This document shows, one piece after another, positions 19,672-29,107 of a stretch of DNA of 64,000 bases (its first letter is position 1; each line of letters begins with the position of its first letter). The notes under the pieces were generated by a model. The model was not told where the DNA came from, ran no database searches, and worked only from the letters and a program-made list of their open reading frames with translations. The position numbers and the translations under genes are program-made. Source of the stretch: Bacteroidetes bacterium HGW-Bacteroidetes-7 (lineage in GTDB: Bacteria > Bacteroidota > Bacteroidia > Bacteroidales > UBA932); the NCBI GenBank assembly GCA_002842465.1, contig PHDA01000012.1, positions 1-64,000 of the forward strand, given 5' to 3'.

Positions 19672-20590
19672 AGAGAGAGTCTGGGGTGGCGACAACATAA
19701 AAACAAAGCTGGGTAAAGAGTACGACGGAGATGCCACAATTGGTGAAAGTTGGGAGCTGAGCGGAGTACAAGAAGACATCTCATATATTTCCAACGGATT
19801 TCTTGAGGGCAATGACATCAATGACCTCATAGAGACATATTTGGGAGATTTGGTAGGCGATTCTGTTTACGAAAAATACGGAAACGAATTTCCACTGTTA
19901 ATCAAAATTCTTGACATAAAAGAGAGCCTTTCACTTCAGATACACCCGGATGACGAAACAGCAATTGAAAGGCACGCATGCTATGGTAAGACAGAGTGTT
20001 GGTACATACTTGATACGTCACCCGATGCAAAGATATATCTTGGACTTAACCGCCGCCTTACAGCTAAGGAATTTTACGATAAATGCAACGATGAAACAAT
20101 CGTAGATGCTCTCAATGTTATAAAACCGGTTCCGGGAGACATTATTTACATTAAACCTGGTACACTGCACGCTGCAACCGGAGGCATTTTGGTAGCAGAG
20201 GTACAGCAGGTTTCTGATGTCACATACAGAGTTTATGACTGGGGAAGAGAACACAACCCTAAAACGGCAAGAGAGATGCATTTAGATCTGGCTATTGACT
20301 GCATTAACTACGAAAAGCTTGACACAACCAAGTTTATTTTCAAAGGTGGCTCAGTCGAGAATCCATACTTTAAAATTAAGAGAATTGACATAACAGACAT
20401 ATACCGGAATGCAAGTTATTCATTTTCAAGCTTTATAATATATTTCTGCACCCAAGGTGAAGCAACCGTGATTAACGGAATTACTACTGAAACTATAAAG
20501 AAGGGAGAGGTGATACTTATTCCATCAGAGATGGGAGAGTATTCTATTAAAGGGAAATGCACACTTCTTGAGATAACTGCAAAAGGGTAG
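19631..20590 (+). CDS. manA: Mannose-6-phosphate isomerase, class I
   Basis: Interconverts mannose-6-P and fructose-6-P; 319 residues, the short Bacillus-type cupin form. Motifs: KFSPILKERVWGG at the start, PLLIKILDIKESLSLQIHPDD with zinc ligands, GKTECWYIL, and PGTLHAATGGILVAEVQQVSDVTYRVYDW. ATG at 19631 lies within the end of the CPBP gene; the overlap is long but the conserved N-terminus needs it. Confidence 0.93.
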   Translation: MTKLYPLKFSPILKERVWGGDNIKTKLGKEYDGDATIGESWELSGVQEDISYISNGFLEGNDINDLIETYLGDLVGDSVYEKYGNEFPLLIKILDIKESLSLQIHPDDETAIERHACYGKTECWYILDTSPDAKIYLGLNRRLTAKEFYDKCNDETIVDALNVIKPVPGDIIYIKPGTLHAATGGILVAEVQQVSDVTYRVYDWGREHNPKTAREMHLDLAIDCINYEKLDTTKFIFKGGSVENPYFKIKRIDITDIYRNASYSFSSFIIYFCTQGEATVINGITTETIKKGEVILIPSEMGEYSIKGKCTLLEITAKG

Positions 20591-20603
20591 TATAGTCGGA
20601 ATA

Positions 20604-20996
20604 TCAAGCCAGATCATCTTCCGGATCATACTGATCCAGCAACTCATCTATCTCTCTCCTGTCTTTCTTGGTAGGCCTTCCTGTGCCCCGTTCACGATAA
20701 ACAAAGAAACTCTCCCTTGGAGCATTTAGCTTATCAAGCTCCTCCTGAGGTGTTATATTTTCAATATACTCCGGAACAAGCTTGGCAGATAACCTGTTTT
20801 CCAGCTGTTGAAGAACTTTGTATTTAAAGTTGACATTTACCCTTCTCAGATCAATAATATCTCCGGGCTTAACCTCCCTTGAAGGTTTAGCCTCTGTAGA
20901 ATTAACCTTTACCCTTCCACCCTTGCATGCATCTGCAGCATCGCTTCTGGTTTTGAAAATCCTTACAGCCCAAAGATATTTGTCAAGTCTGCTCAT
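20604..20996 (-). CDS. S4-domain RNA-binding protein, Hsp15-like
   Basis: 130 residues. The S4 fold is at residues 1-65: RLDKYLWAVRIFKTRSDAADACKGGRVKVN, then PSREVKPGDII. The C-terminal part is charged and ends with RGTGRPTKKDRREIDELLD, as in the Hsp15/HslR ribosome-associated family, which rescues 50S subunits that carry blocked nascent chains. Third gene of the rplY-pth group, all of translational function. Confidence 0.88.
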   Translation of the reverse strand: MSRLDKYLWAVRIFKTRSDAADACKGGRVKVNSTEAKPSREVKPGDIIDLRRVNVNFKYKVLQQLENRLSAKLVPEYIENITPQEELDKLNAPRESFFVYRERGTGRPTKKDRREIDELLDQYDPEDDLA

Positions 20997-21013
20997 AAAA
21001 AAAATACGAGAGT

Positions 21014-21577
21014 CTATTTTGTGTTGAAAAAATTCATAGCCCTGTCCGGACCTATTGTGACAAATGATATAGCGGCGTCACGTGACTTATCGCAGATTTC
21101 AGGCAAAAGCTTTCTCTCCTGTTCACTCCAACTGCCCAAAACATAATCAACCTGCCTTCCTTTAGAAAAGTTATCTCCTATTCCAAGTCTTAATCTGGTA
21201 AAATTTGAGGTACCAAGAGTTTCTGTAATATCCTTCAAACCATTGTGTCCTCCGTCACTACCCTGCTTTTTCATCCTTAATGTTCCAAGAGGTAGTGCAA
21301 GATCATCTACAATTACAAGAACATTTTCAAGAGGAATCTTCTCTTTTTGCATCCAATAGCTTACCGCTTTACCACTAAGATTCATATAGGTAGATGGTTT
21401 GAGAAGAATAACCTTTCGCCCTTTATGCCTTAATTCGGCAACACTTCCATAGCGGCCACTCTCAAAAATAATATTGGATGCCTGAGACCAGGCATCCAAT
21501 ACTAAAAAACCGATATTGTGACGAGTATCAGCATATTCAACTCCGATGTTTCCTAAACCGACAATCAGATAGCTCAT
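21014..21577 (-). CDS. pth: Peptidyl-tRNA hydrolase
   Basis: 187-residue Pth: YLIVGLGNIGVEYADTRHNIGF with the catalytic histidine, KPSTYMNLSG, VIVDDLALPLGTLR, and KKQGSDGGHNGLKDI. It frees tRNA from stalled peptidyl-tRNA. ATG 21577 matches the family start MSYLIVGLGN; the frame stays open upstream into the 3' end of rplY but adds no conserved residues. Lies 13 bases after rplY. Confidence 0.97.
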   Translation of the reverse strand: MSYLIVGLGNIGVEYADTRHNIGFLVLDAWSQASNIIFESGRYGSVAELRHKGRKVILLKPSTYMNLSGKAVSYWMQKEKIPLENVLVIVDDLALPLGTLRMKKQGSDGGHNGLKDITETLGTSNFTRLRLGIGDNFSKGRQVDYVLGSWSEQERKLLPEICDKSRDAAISFVTIGPDRAMNFFNTK

Positions 21578-21590
21578 ACTCCATAATTTA

Positions 21591-22178
21591 CTATTTACCT
21601 GAGGCAGCAGCAGCGGCAGCAGCTCCAATGGCTGCACGTGTCATCTTAACAGAACAGATGATAGCAGTCTTAGGAGTAAGTACTTGGATATTATCTAATT
21701 TAAGATCGCCAGCAACAATTGATTTACCAATTTTAAGATCTGTAATATCGATATCAATATTATCCGGAAGATTTTTTAATGCAGCAGAAATCTTAATCTT
21801 TCTTGTAGTAAGAATTAGTTTACCACCCTGACGTACACCATCTGAGTTACCTTTAACAACAACCGGAACGCTTATTACTACAGGCCTTGTCTCAGAAACG
21901 GCCAAGAAGTCAATGTGAAGAGGCTCATCTGTTACCGGATGAAACTGCGCACTATGAAATACTGCGTTGTAAGATTTACCGTCAACATCAAGGTTAATGA
22001 TGTATGAGTTTGGAGTGTTAAGGATTGAAAGAAGATCTCTGTCTGATAAAGAGAAATGAAGGTTTTGAATTTCAGGTCCGTAAAGTACGCAAGGTATCTG
22101 ACCCTCTCTTCTCATCGCTTTGATAGCTGTTTTTTTGGTAATCTCTCTTGAGTTACCTTTCAATGAAATTGACTTCAT
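21591..22178 (-). CDS. rplY: 50S ribosomal protein L25 (Ctc form)
   Basis: 195 residues: the L25 5S-rRNA-binding domain (about 1-92, with RREGQIPCVLYGPEIQN) and the TL5/Ctc C-terminal beta domain (about 95-180, with SETRPVVISVPVVVKG-S-GVRQGG). The end is an alanine-rich tail. Start at ATG 22178 is supported by family alignment and by a promoter about 85 bases upstream. First gene of rplY-pth-S4. Confidence 0.95.
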   Translation of the reverse strand: MKSISLKGNSREITKKTAIKAMRREGQIPCVLYGPEIQNLHFSLSDRDLLSILNTPNSYIINLDVDGKSYNAVFHSAQFHPVTDEPLHIDFLAVSETRPVVISVPVVVKGNSDGVRQGGKLILTTRKIKISAALKNLPDNIDIDITDLKIGKSIVAGDLKLDNIQVLTPKTAIICSVKMTRAAIGAAAAAAASGK

Positions 22179-22259
22179 AAAAATAATTTAAAATGTGTTA
22201 CTCAACCCGGAACCAACCGGATCCCATTGCACCAAAAAAGTTTCCTTTTTTAGAGGTCG

Positions 22260-22289
22260 CAAAGATACAAAAAAATTACACCCTTGCAA
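22260..22289 (-). promoter_or_regulatory. Promoter for rplY operon
   Basis: On the minus strand TTG (22289-22287), 19 bases, TATCTTTG (22267-22260): the best match to the Bacteroidota consensus in this window. The leader, about 75 bases, includes GGTTGGTTCC flanked by CCGG and an AAAAAAG/CTTTTTT pair that could form small hairpins. Confidence 0.7.
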
Positions 22290-22297
22290 CACAGAAT

Positions 22298-23464
22298 CTA
22301 TTTAATCATCTCTGCATCAAAATTCCAGTCAAAACCCTTGTAGAATGTATCAAGGAATGAGTTTGAAGGATTCTGTATATAGGTGCTGATGCCTGAGAAT
22401 TTATCAATTTTGATGTCAATAAAATATTCTGTATTCCATTTTGCAACCACAACATTATTGAGTGCTGTCGTAAAATTCTGGTATTCAGAGGGGGTAGCAA
22501 TCTCCTCAATAAGATTTCCTAAATCCCAAAACCATCTCTTATTAAGACGGAAATAGGGCTGAATGTTACCCATGTTCAAAGTTGCAATTTTATCCCTGTG
22601 GTTAGTGAATATTGACTTGGTCACAGAAGAAAGCTGCTTGAGCTGATCTGTCTTGTACAGAGCAATTGTTGCCGACTGATGAACACCTTCGAGAGAGTTA
22701 TAATATTCATAAAAGAGACGGCAAGCCTCCTCAAGATTGGAATTTATCTGGAACAAAGGGTTCATGATATCTCTGTATGGGAAGCCATTTGCAAGAATCT
22801 CTGTTGGCGATGCAATAATATATGTTGCTTTGTCTTTAAGCTCATAAACAGACTCAATTCCACCCATAAAACAACAGTCAAATATTATAAAACTAAAGTG
22901 GTAAGGGAGTGCCGACTTAAGCTCTTTAATCTCCATTTCAACTCCTCTATCCTCTCCAAAGCTTTTTACAATTCCGGCATAAGGGTCTTCAAAATATGTT
23001 CCCTGGAATGTAGAGTTATAATACCCTTGAGGGAGCCAACCTGTTGCATGTGACCACAATATAAGCCCGTACTCCCTTGCAGGAAAAATTGTTTTAACTT
23101 TATTCAGAACAGCTTTAAGAACATCGCCATTGGCAGAGTTCTGATCTTCATAAGCAGCTACAGGATCCTCAGTTACAGTACCGTCAGTCTCTTTGTAAAG
23201 CCTGGTAAGCTTAGGATTGCTGCCGGCAAGATGGGCATAAACAATAAGAATATCCCTGCTGTTTTTATCAGGGATAAAACCCCCTTTTAAAGTAGAAATA
23301 TTTTGTTCTGCATAACTGCTCAAATTATTATTGGCAGCCATATATAGTATTATAACCTTTCTGTAATCATCTTTGCTGAAAGGATTTTTTTCGCAGGAGC
23401 TAATCAACGCCACGGCCGCAGTTATCAGAATAAGAGCGGTATATTTTAGTATTTTTATTTTCAT
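22298..23464 (-). CDS. Clostripain-family (C11) cysteine peptidase, lipoprotein
   Basis: 388 residues. A signal peptide ends at lipobox ISSC (C24), so the protein is probably membrane anchored. The caspase-like fold shows the catalytic histidine in LILWSHATGW and catalytic cysteine in IIFDCCFMGG, the usual C11/clostripain pair. These enzymes typically cleave after basic residues. ATG 23464 is chosen since it begins the MKIKILKY signal peptide; a start 21 bases upstream falls in a -7 box at 23483-23490. Confidence 0.88.
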   Translation of the reverse strand: MKIKILKYTALILITAAVALISSCEKNPFSKDDYRKVIILYMAANNNLSSYAEQNISTLKGGFIPDKNSRDILIVYAHLAGSNPKLTRLYKETDGTVTEDPVAAYEDQNSANGDVLKAVLNKVKTIFPAREYGLILWSHATGWLPQGYYNSTFQGTYFEDPYAGIVKSFGEDRGVEMEIKELKSALPYHFSFIIFDCCFMGGIESVYELKDKATYIIASPTEILANGFPYRDIMNPLFQINSNLEEACRLFYEYYNSLEGVHQSATIALYKTDQLKQLSSVTKSIFTNHRDKIATLNMGNIQPYFRLNKRWFWDLGNLIEEIATPSEYQNFTTALNNVVVAKWNTEYFIDIKIDKFSGISTYIQNPSNSFLDTFYKGFDWNFDAEMIK

Positions 23465-23482
23465 GTGAAAAGATTCATAGTT

Positions 23483-23490
23483 CAAAAATA
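23483..23490 (-). promoter_or_regulatory. -7 box for C11 peptidase gene
   Basis: Minus-strand TATTTTTG (plus-strand CAAAAATA) fits TAnnTTTG and lies 19 bases before ATG 23464. No clear -33 element. Confidence 0.4.
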
Positions 23491-23612
23491 GTTAATTTTT
23501 AGCAAATTTGTGTACGATATCTAAAGGCGAAATTGAAAAATAGCTTAGAGAACACAATTCCGACTACTCATTATCTATTGATTATGTATGTATTATAATT
23601 TTTTTTAATCGC

Positions 23613-23620
23613 TATATTTG
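23613..23620 (+). promoter_or_regulatory. -7 box for TPR/HTH regulator gene
   Basis: TATATTTG, 20 bases before ATG 23640, fits TAnnTTTG; the upstream -33 region is AT-rich without a clear TTG. Confidence 0.45.
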
Positions 23621-23639
23621 CATTAACTAATAAATTGAA

Positions 23640-25274
23640 ATGAAAAAAATCTTGGTATTTTTGCTTGCCGCATTTCTGGTTTCATGCTCTAGTGTGAAGG
23701 AGAACGGATCCCAGAAATTAATTAATCAGAGGCTTACAAATCTAGACAAGCTGATTTACACCTCTCCGGGTAATGTTCTTGATTCTCTTAACAGAATCGA
23801 CAATATGATTCTTAATGAAGAAAACAGAACCTATTCAAAACTTATTCGAAAAATATCCTACGAGTTTCTTAACGGAAAATCAGAACCGGATTCGGCTGAA
23901 CTAATTAAAGCGGAAATATTTAGGTTAAAGGAGGATAATTATAATTTTACAAGAGCCTTGCTTTTTAATGGCATCACCCTGTTTAACTCAAATAGAAGCG
24001 ACTCAACCGCATATATATTGATAAGGGATGCCGAAAACCTCTACACCAGAAGTGGTATAAAAGATTATAATCTTGGAGGAACACTATATCTATATCTGGG
24101 GAAAATGTACCGTGCCAGGAACAAAAAAGATGAGGCTGCAAAAAGCATAAACAAATCTATTGAAATGAGCAGTAAAGCTGCCAACAAAATAACCCTTTTA
24201 AACGGTCGTCTTGAGATGTACTGGATATATTTCGGGCAAAGAAAATATACCGATGCGCTTTCTCAGCTTACTTACTTTGCCGACGAGATAGATTTGCCTC
24301 CGTTTCTCTCATATAATCTAAACAACGCGCTTTATTACTACCATACTGCAAAAACAGATTACACCATTGCCGTAGAGTATCTCAAAAAGACCATGCTTAT
24401 TGCACAAAAAGCAAAACTTGATGTTAACTATTCACAGCTACACTATCTTGTTGCCGCATCTTTTAAACGTCAGGGATATCTTGACAGCACATTGCACTAC
24501 AGCAAACTTTCAGTAGCAGCCATCAAAGATTCTGCATCTATAAACGGCCATTTTTATTATAAATACCTTGCAGATCAATACTCAGACAAGGGCGATTACA
24601 AAGAGGCATGGGAACATTACAAAAAAGCATATAGCATTTATATTAAAGCATTTACAAAAGTATCTCAGGAGAGAGTAACAGAGATAGAGAGAAAATATGA
24701 TATCAAGAGTAAAGAAGCAATAATTAAAACCCTCAAAAACCAGAGAACAATACTGATTTTCATTTTAATATTTGCAACAATCCTGTCTCTTGCTACAGTT
24801 TATATATTAATGCGACTTTTAAAGAGGCATCATCAAAAAGCTGTTCTGGCAGTAAAGGACAAGGTTCATTTTAAACAGGATAACCGAAGATTGTGGATCA
24901 CTTCTGAAATATGTAAAACCACCTCATTTGTATTACCACAGCTTATTGACAGTGTTTATAAAGAGGCTCTAAGGTGCAGAAGAGTATCATCGGAGACATT
25001 CGATAGTCTTAATTCAGTAATTGACCAAGCAAATCTGATGACCAGAAGCGCACTCGCATCAATTACATCTCGGGAAGAATTTATGGAAATGTACACTCAC
25101 CTTCCCAATATGGACAGGCTTACCGACTACGAAAAGCTCATTTATATTCTAAGTGAAGACGGTTTCTCCAATCAGGAAATAGGCGATTTTCTCAATACAA
25201 CACAGTCAAGTATTCGCTCTTTAAAGGGCAGAATTCACAAAAAAATCCAGCATAATAACGGTTCATCAGACTAA
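23640..25274 (+). CDS. TPR membrane protein with C-terminal LuxR-like HTH
   Basis: 544 residues. Signal peptide ends at a lipobox (FLVSC, C16). Residues about 30-345 are tetratricopeptide-like helices (for example DYKEAWEHYKKAYSIY), then a transmembrane helix (about 376-395, ILIFILIFATILSLATVYIL), a linker and a C-terminal helix-turn-helix: LTDYEKLIYILSEDGFSNQEIGDFLNTTQSSIRSLKGRIHKKI. This is a one-component architecture common in Bacteroidales, with an extracytoplasmic TPR sensor and cytoplasmic DNA-binding domain. If the lipobox is used the protein would span from lipid anchor to cytoplasm. Ligand and targets are unknown. Confidence 0.75.
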   Translation: MKKILVFLLAAFLVSCSSVKENGSQKLINQRLTNLDKLIYTSPGNVLDSLNRIDNMILNEENRTYSKLIRKISYEFLNGKSEPDSAELIKAEIFRLKEDNYNFTRALLFNGITLFNSNRSDSTAYILIRDAENLYTRSGIKDYNLGGTLYLYLGKMYRARNKKDEAAKSINKSIEMSSKAANKITLLNGRLEMYWIYFGQRKYTDALSQLTYFADEIDLPPFLSYNLNNALYYYHTAKTDYTIAVEYLKKTMLIAQKAKLDVNYSQLHYLVAASFKRQGYLDSTLHYSKLSVAAIKDSASINGHFYYKYLADQYSDKGDYKEAWEHYKKAYSIYIKAFTKVSQERVTEIERKYDIKSKEAIIKTLKNQRTILIFILIFATILSLATVYILMRLLKRHHQKAVLAVKDKVHFKQDNRRLWITSEICKTTSFVLPQLIDSVYKEALRCRRVSSETFDSLNSVIDQANLMTRSALASITSREEFMEMYTHLPNMDRLTDYEKLIYILSEDGFSNQEIGDFLNTTQSSIRSLKGRIHKKIQHNNGSSD

Positions 25275-25425
25275 AATTCCTGAAACATTTTGCGACAAGA
25301 AAATTATAACAGATTATAGTAGAATTAATTAATTATCTTAAAAACGAAACAATTTATAACAGCACCCGCAACAGAAGCAATCATGATTTTTATTATCTAA
25401 GTTTGGGTTCCGCAAAAATCATGAG

Positions 25426-25508
25426 ACTTCGCTGCAGTTTGTGGGGGTTAAATTAAAATTAAAGTAGTTTCAAATTCATAGTTTCAATTGCATAGACTGC
25501 AGCGCAGT
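25426..25508. repeat. Degenerate inverted-repeat element related to the 52-kb array
   Basis: Arms ACTTCGCTGCAGT (25426-25438) and ACTGCAGCGCAGT (25496-25508) pair at 12 of 13 positions around a 57-base AT-rich loop. The left arm with its flank, CTTCGCTGCAGTTTGTGG, matches 16 of 18 bases of the left arm of element A (CTCCGCTCCAGTTTGTGG) at 52.11 kb. Confidence 0.5.
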
Positions 25509-25516
25509 TTTCTGAA

Positions 25517-25551
25517 AAAAAAGCAGCTCCCTTACCGGAAGCTGCTTTTTT
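25517..25551 (-). terminator. Intrinsic terminator of tricorn-like peptidase gene
   Basis: AAAAAAGCAGCT / AGCTGCTTTTTT stem, 12 bp, with an 11-base interior; ends in a T run on both strands. It lies 20 bases after the stop of the minus-strand peptidase gene. Confidence 0.8.
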
Positions 25552-25570
25552 AATATTTTTCCAAATTATC

Positions 25571-28500
25571 CTATTTGCCTGTACTTTTATCAGGAAATGA
25601 AGGTATCACAGGAGGAAGGTATTTATGCTCTTTAATCTTACTCTTAATAACCTCAATTGCCTTATTAAGTTGCTCATCTTCTCCCATATAATCTTTATAA
25701 GCATCGTTTGAAATTTCAATATCGGGAGAAACTCCTTCGCCTTCGATTATCCAGCCGCTGCCATCGGCAGCAAAAGGTGCATAAGATGGAGTAACAATAG
25801 AACCTCCATCAACTACAGGTATAGATCCGCTATAACCAACTACTCCACCCCAGGTACGTTTTCCAATAACGGTACCAAGACCATTCTTCTGGAATCTGTA
25901 TGGGAAAAGGTCACCATCTGATGCAGAATACTCATTTACCAACAGAACCTTTGGACCGTCAAAGGTTCCCACAGGATTTAACGAGCCCTCTGTTTGATTT
26001 GTGTGCATTGTAAAGAAGGTAATTGTCCTTTGCAGACGTTCAATAATCATTGGAGATACATTTCCCCCACCGTTGCCACGGTCGTCAATAATCAAAGCTT
26101 TCTTACCCAGCTGAGGGTAATAGTGCTTTACAAATTCATTAAGGCCGGGAACTCCCATGTCGGGAATATGAATATATCCAACCTCTCCATTTGTTGCTTC
26201 AGACACCTTTTTAATGTTATTGCGTACCCAGTTAAAATAGTAGAGTGATGACTCGTCGGCAATCGGCTCCACATATACCTTTCTTGACCCTGTTGTTTCA
26301 GGTTTACTATTAACTTCAAGTTCAACTATTGTACCGACAGTGCCGGCAAGAGTTTCGTAAATATCAATGAAAGATGATAGATTTGTTCCATTAACAGCAA
26401 TTATAAATTCGCCCTCTTTAACCTCAACTCCCTGAACAGTTAAAGGCGATCTTGTCTCCTTACTCCAGTTCTCTCCTTGAATAATTCTGTCAACTTTAAA
26501 GTATCCCGACTTGTCTTTCGAAAAACGTGCTCCAAGTAACCCTGTTTGAACTCTTGCAGGCTCGGGCTTCTCTCCATTTTGCGAATATGCATGACCCACG
26601 TTTAACTCTCCAATCATCTCACCTATCAGATAAGTCAGATCTGAACGATGGTTCACATAAGGTACCAATACTGCGTATCGTTTATAAACATCATCCCAAC
26701 TCACTCCATGCATATTCTTTGCATAGAAAAAGTCTCTCATCTGCCTCCATGTTTCGTTATAAATTTGCATCCACTCCTCTTTGTAATTCACAAGCTTCTT
26801 GACACCTGCAAGCGAAATGGGCTTGTTTACCGTAACAGCTGCTTTAGGAACATCAATCACCTGAATATTTGCACCCGGCCCGGATACTGCAAGAGCCTTT
26901 TTATACCCATGGCTGAAAATAATCTGCGCTCCTAGGTCTGTCTCCTTTTTAGCATCAAGATCATAAATCAAGGTACCTCTCCTTGAGTTGTAGTACACAA
27001 GGCTACCTATCATGTGAAGATTATTGTATGATGCCGGAGATACAGGAAGCTCAACAGTCCTGGCAGGAATATTATCAAAATTGTAAACCTGTGTGATTGT
27101 TTTTGCCTGCGTTGCATTTGATGTTTTTGATGTCTGCGTTGCCTGGGCAGGTTTTTTTGAAGCAGTTGCTGCACTCTTTGAGGTTTCAACTGATGGCTCT
27201 GCCTTAACAATGGCAACTGTGTCATTTTTTACAGCAAAAGGTACAAGTGCATCCTTTGTTAAGGGCAAAACATAAATCTTGCTCATATTTGTATATGCGT
27301 GATTCCACTCTGTGTTGCTGTAGGTAGGATTGAAAGTTCTGTTTGAGACAAAAAGAAGATGGTTTCCCTCTTTGCTAAAATTACCTGCAAATGACGAAAA
27401 CCACTCGTCAGTAATTTGAATCTTCTTATCCTCTTTTACATCATAAACCATTACTGTGCTCAGTTGTTTGCCGGGACGGGTATAGACAATATAAGCTGAA
27501 TTTGGTGCCCAGTTGTAATCATTTATCGGACTTATGCCTGATTGCTCAATAACTGTGTTCTTTCCGGTTGCAACATCCAACAGATTAAGGGTATTTCTCT
27601 TCTCGCTCCATAGAATCTTTTTGGAATCAGGAGACCATTCAAAGCCAAATATATATCCCGTAATATCAGTAAGCCTCCTCTCCTTTCCTGTTCTGTTATC
27701 GTAAAAATAGAGATTAAACTCCCCCTCTTTGTCTGAAATATAGGCATAACCACTACCATCAGGAGCCCAATCTGCCCCTTTATCATTGGCATTGCTTGAG
27801 TTTGTAAGGTTATATGTAACACCGCTTTTTGCAGGGATTGAGAAGATGTCACCTCTAGCTGTTGCTAGAATTCTCTCCCCGTTTGGCGACAATGAATATG
27901 AACGAACGCTTTTTGAAAGATCCTTCCATTCAGGACGAGAGTAGTTAACGTCGTTGGCAATAAATATTTTCAACCTCTCATCCTTTTGCGTTTTGGTATT
28001 ATATTTAACCAGGTAGCCACCATTTTCATATATTATGTAATCGCCACCTGCAGATGGGAATTTTATATCATACTCATTGTATTTTGTCAGCAGAATTGTA
28101 TTCTTTGATTTAAGATCATATTCGTAAAGGTTCATGAAGCCGTTTCGGTCTGAAATGTAATAGAGTTTGGCACCATCGGCTGACCACATTGGAAATACAT
28201 CCTGGTTTATGTTTTCAGTAATTTTTTCGGAGCTTTTAGTCTCAAAATTGAAGATTCGAATATCATCTGCCATACCTCCGGTGTATCTCTTCCATGAACG
28301 AAATTCTCTGAATATATAATTGTATGCCAAATATTTACCATCAGGAGAATAATTAGCAAACCCTCCGTTTTTCAAAGGAACAGGTGTAGATAGACCACCT
28401 GTTACGGGAACTGTCATCAATTGCCCTGTAAAATCGTTAAACGAAAAAGATCTTGTCCTGTAAAGAATGTTTTTGCCATCGGGTGTCCAGTCCATTACAA

Positions 28501-28891
28501 CATTATTGGGACCCATTCTGTCACCAACATCATCTCGTGAAAGCGTTGGTGTGTATGTAAGTCTTTTAGGTTCGCCTCCCTCAACAGGTATTACAAAAAC
28601 CTCGGTATTTCCGTCATACTGACCTGTAAAAGCTATCATTTTTCCATCAGGAGAAAATTTCGGGAACATCTCAAAACCAATATGTGAGGTTAGTCTTCTG
28701 GCTACCCCTCCATTATTGCCCGCAATGTACAGATCACCTGCATAAGTGAATACAATATTGTCTCCGTGAATGTCGGGAAATCTCAAAAGCCGGCTCTCAT
28801 TAAGAGGCACAGTTGCGCCGGAGCCATTTGCATAAACGCAACCAATAGTTGCTACAGTTATAAACAATGTTAACAGGAATGTTTTTTTCAT
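25571..28891 (-). CDS. Tricorn-like S41 peptidase with beta-propeller
   Basis: 1106 residues with a signal peptide (FLLTLFITVATIGCVYANG). Residues about 30-560 hold repeated TolB/WD40-like blades (SPDGKMIAFTGQYDGN, SPDGKYLAYN, SPDSKKILWSEKRN), forming one or two propellers. A low-complexity Ser/Thr/Ala/Lys linker (about 560-600) follows, then the tricorn core domain, a PDZ domain (about 770-870) and the S41 catalytic domain. The nucleophile segment SASDGD is at 989-994, preceded by IDDRGNGGG. Expected to degrade peptides in the periplasm or outside the cell. A TTTG-type promoter is not evident upstream. Confidence 0.92.
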   Translation of the reverse strand: MKKTFLLTLFITVATIGCVYANGSGATVPLNESRLLRFPDIHGDNIVFTYAGDLYIAGNNGGVARRLTSHIGFEMFPKFSPDGKMIAFTGQYDGNTEVFVIPVEGGEPKRLTYTPTLSRDDVGDRMGPNNVVMDWTPDGKNILYRTRSFSFNDFTGQLMTVPVTGGLSTPVPLKNGGFANYSPDGKYLAYNYIFREFRSWKRYTGGMADDIRIFNFETKSSEKITENINQDVFPMWSADGAKLYYISDRNGFMNLYEYDLKSKNTILLTKYNEYDIKFPSAGGDYIIYENGGYLVKYNTKTQKDERLKIFIANDVNYSRPEWKDLSKSVRSYSLSPNGERILATARGDIFSIPAKSGVTYNLTNSSNANDKGADWAPDGSGYAYISDKEGEFNLYFYDNRTGKERRLTDITGYIFGFEWSPDSKKILWSEKRNTLNLLDVATGKNTVIEQSGISPINDYNWAPNSAYIVYTRPGKQLSTVMVYDVKEDKKIQITDEWFSSFAGNFSKEGNHLLFVSNRTFNPTYSNTEWNHAYTNMSKIYVLPLTKDALVPFAVKNDTVAIVKAEPSVETSKSAATASKKPAQATQTSKTSNATQAKTITQVYNFDNIPARTVELPVSPASYNNLHMIGSLVYYNSRRGTLIYDLDAKKETDLGAQIIFSHGYKKALAVSGPGANIQVIDVPKAAVTVNKPISLAGVKKLVNYKEEWMQIYNETWRQMRDFFYAKNMHGVSWDDVYKRYAVLVPYVNHRSDLTYLIGEMIGELNVGHAYSQNGEKPEPARVQTGLLGARFSKDKSGYFKVDRIIQGENWSKETRSPLTVQGVEVKEGEFIIAVNGTNLSSFIDIYETLAGTVGTIVELEVNSKPETTGSRKVYVEPIADESSLYYFNWVRNNIKKVSEATNGEVGYIHIPDMGVPGLNEFVKHYYPQLGKKALIIDDRGNGGGNVSPMIIERLQRTITFFTMHTNQTEGSLNPVGTFDGPKVLLVNEYSASDGDLFPYRFQKNGLGTVIGKRTWGGVVGYSGSIPVVDGGSIVTPSYAPFAADGSGWIIEGEGVSPDIEISNDAYKDYMGEDEQLNKAIEVIKSKIKEHKYLPPVIPSFPDKSTGK

Positions 28892-29107
28892 ATATTATTA
28901 TTTATTTATTAGTGGAACAGTCCAAAATATAATAGATCATTACAAATTTAAGAATATCACAGTCAAATCAAATCATTACAAATATTTATTTGTACCTTTG
29001 CAAAACGGAATACTGTCATATACCTTACGTATCCCTGATTAATGTATATCAACAACATCCCAAACCGGTCAAAGTGATCGGTTTATATCATTTTATCATA
29101 TCACTTA
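28892..29107. promoter_or_regulatory. Intergenic region with promoter and long leader of cold-shock gene
   Basis: TACCTTTG (28993-29000) fits TAnnTTTG and would give a leader of about 100 bases before ATG 29108. The leader contains AAACCG...CGGTTT (around 29055-29080), able to form a small hairpin. Long structured leaders are common in cold-shock mRNAs; this is inference here. Confidence 0.45.

Larger units (their letters stand above)
25275..25570. other. Intergenic region with nested inverted repeats
   Basis: No gene found. It holds an 11-bp inverted repeat, TCATGATTTTT (25381-25391) and AAAAATCATGA (25414-25424), with a 22-base loop; a second inverted repeat at 25426-25508 related to the array near 52 kb; and the terminator of the S41 peptidase gene. 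Confidence 0.6.
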
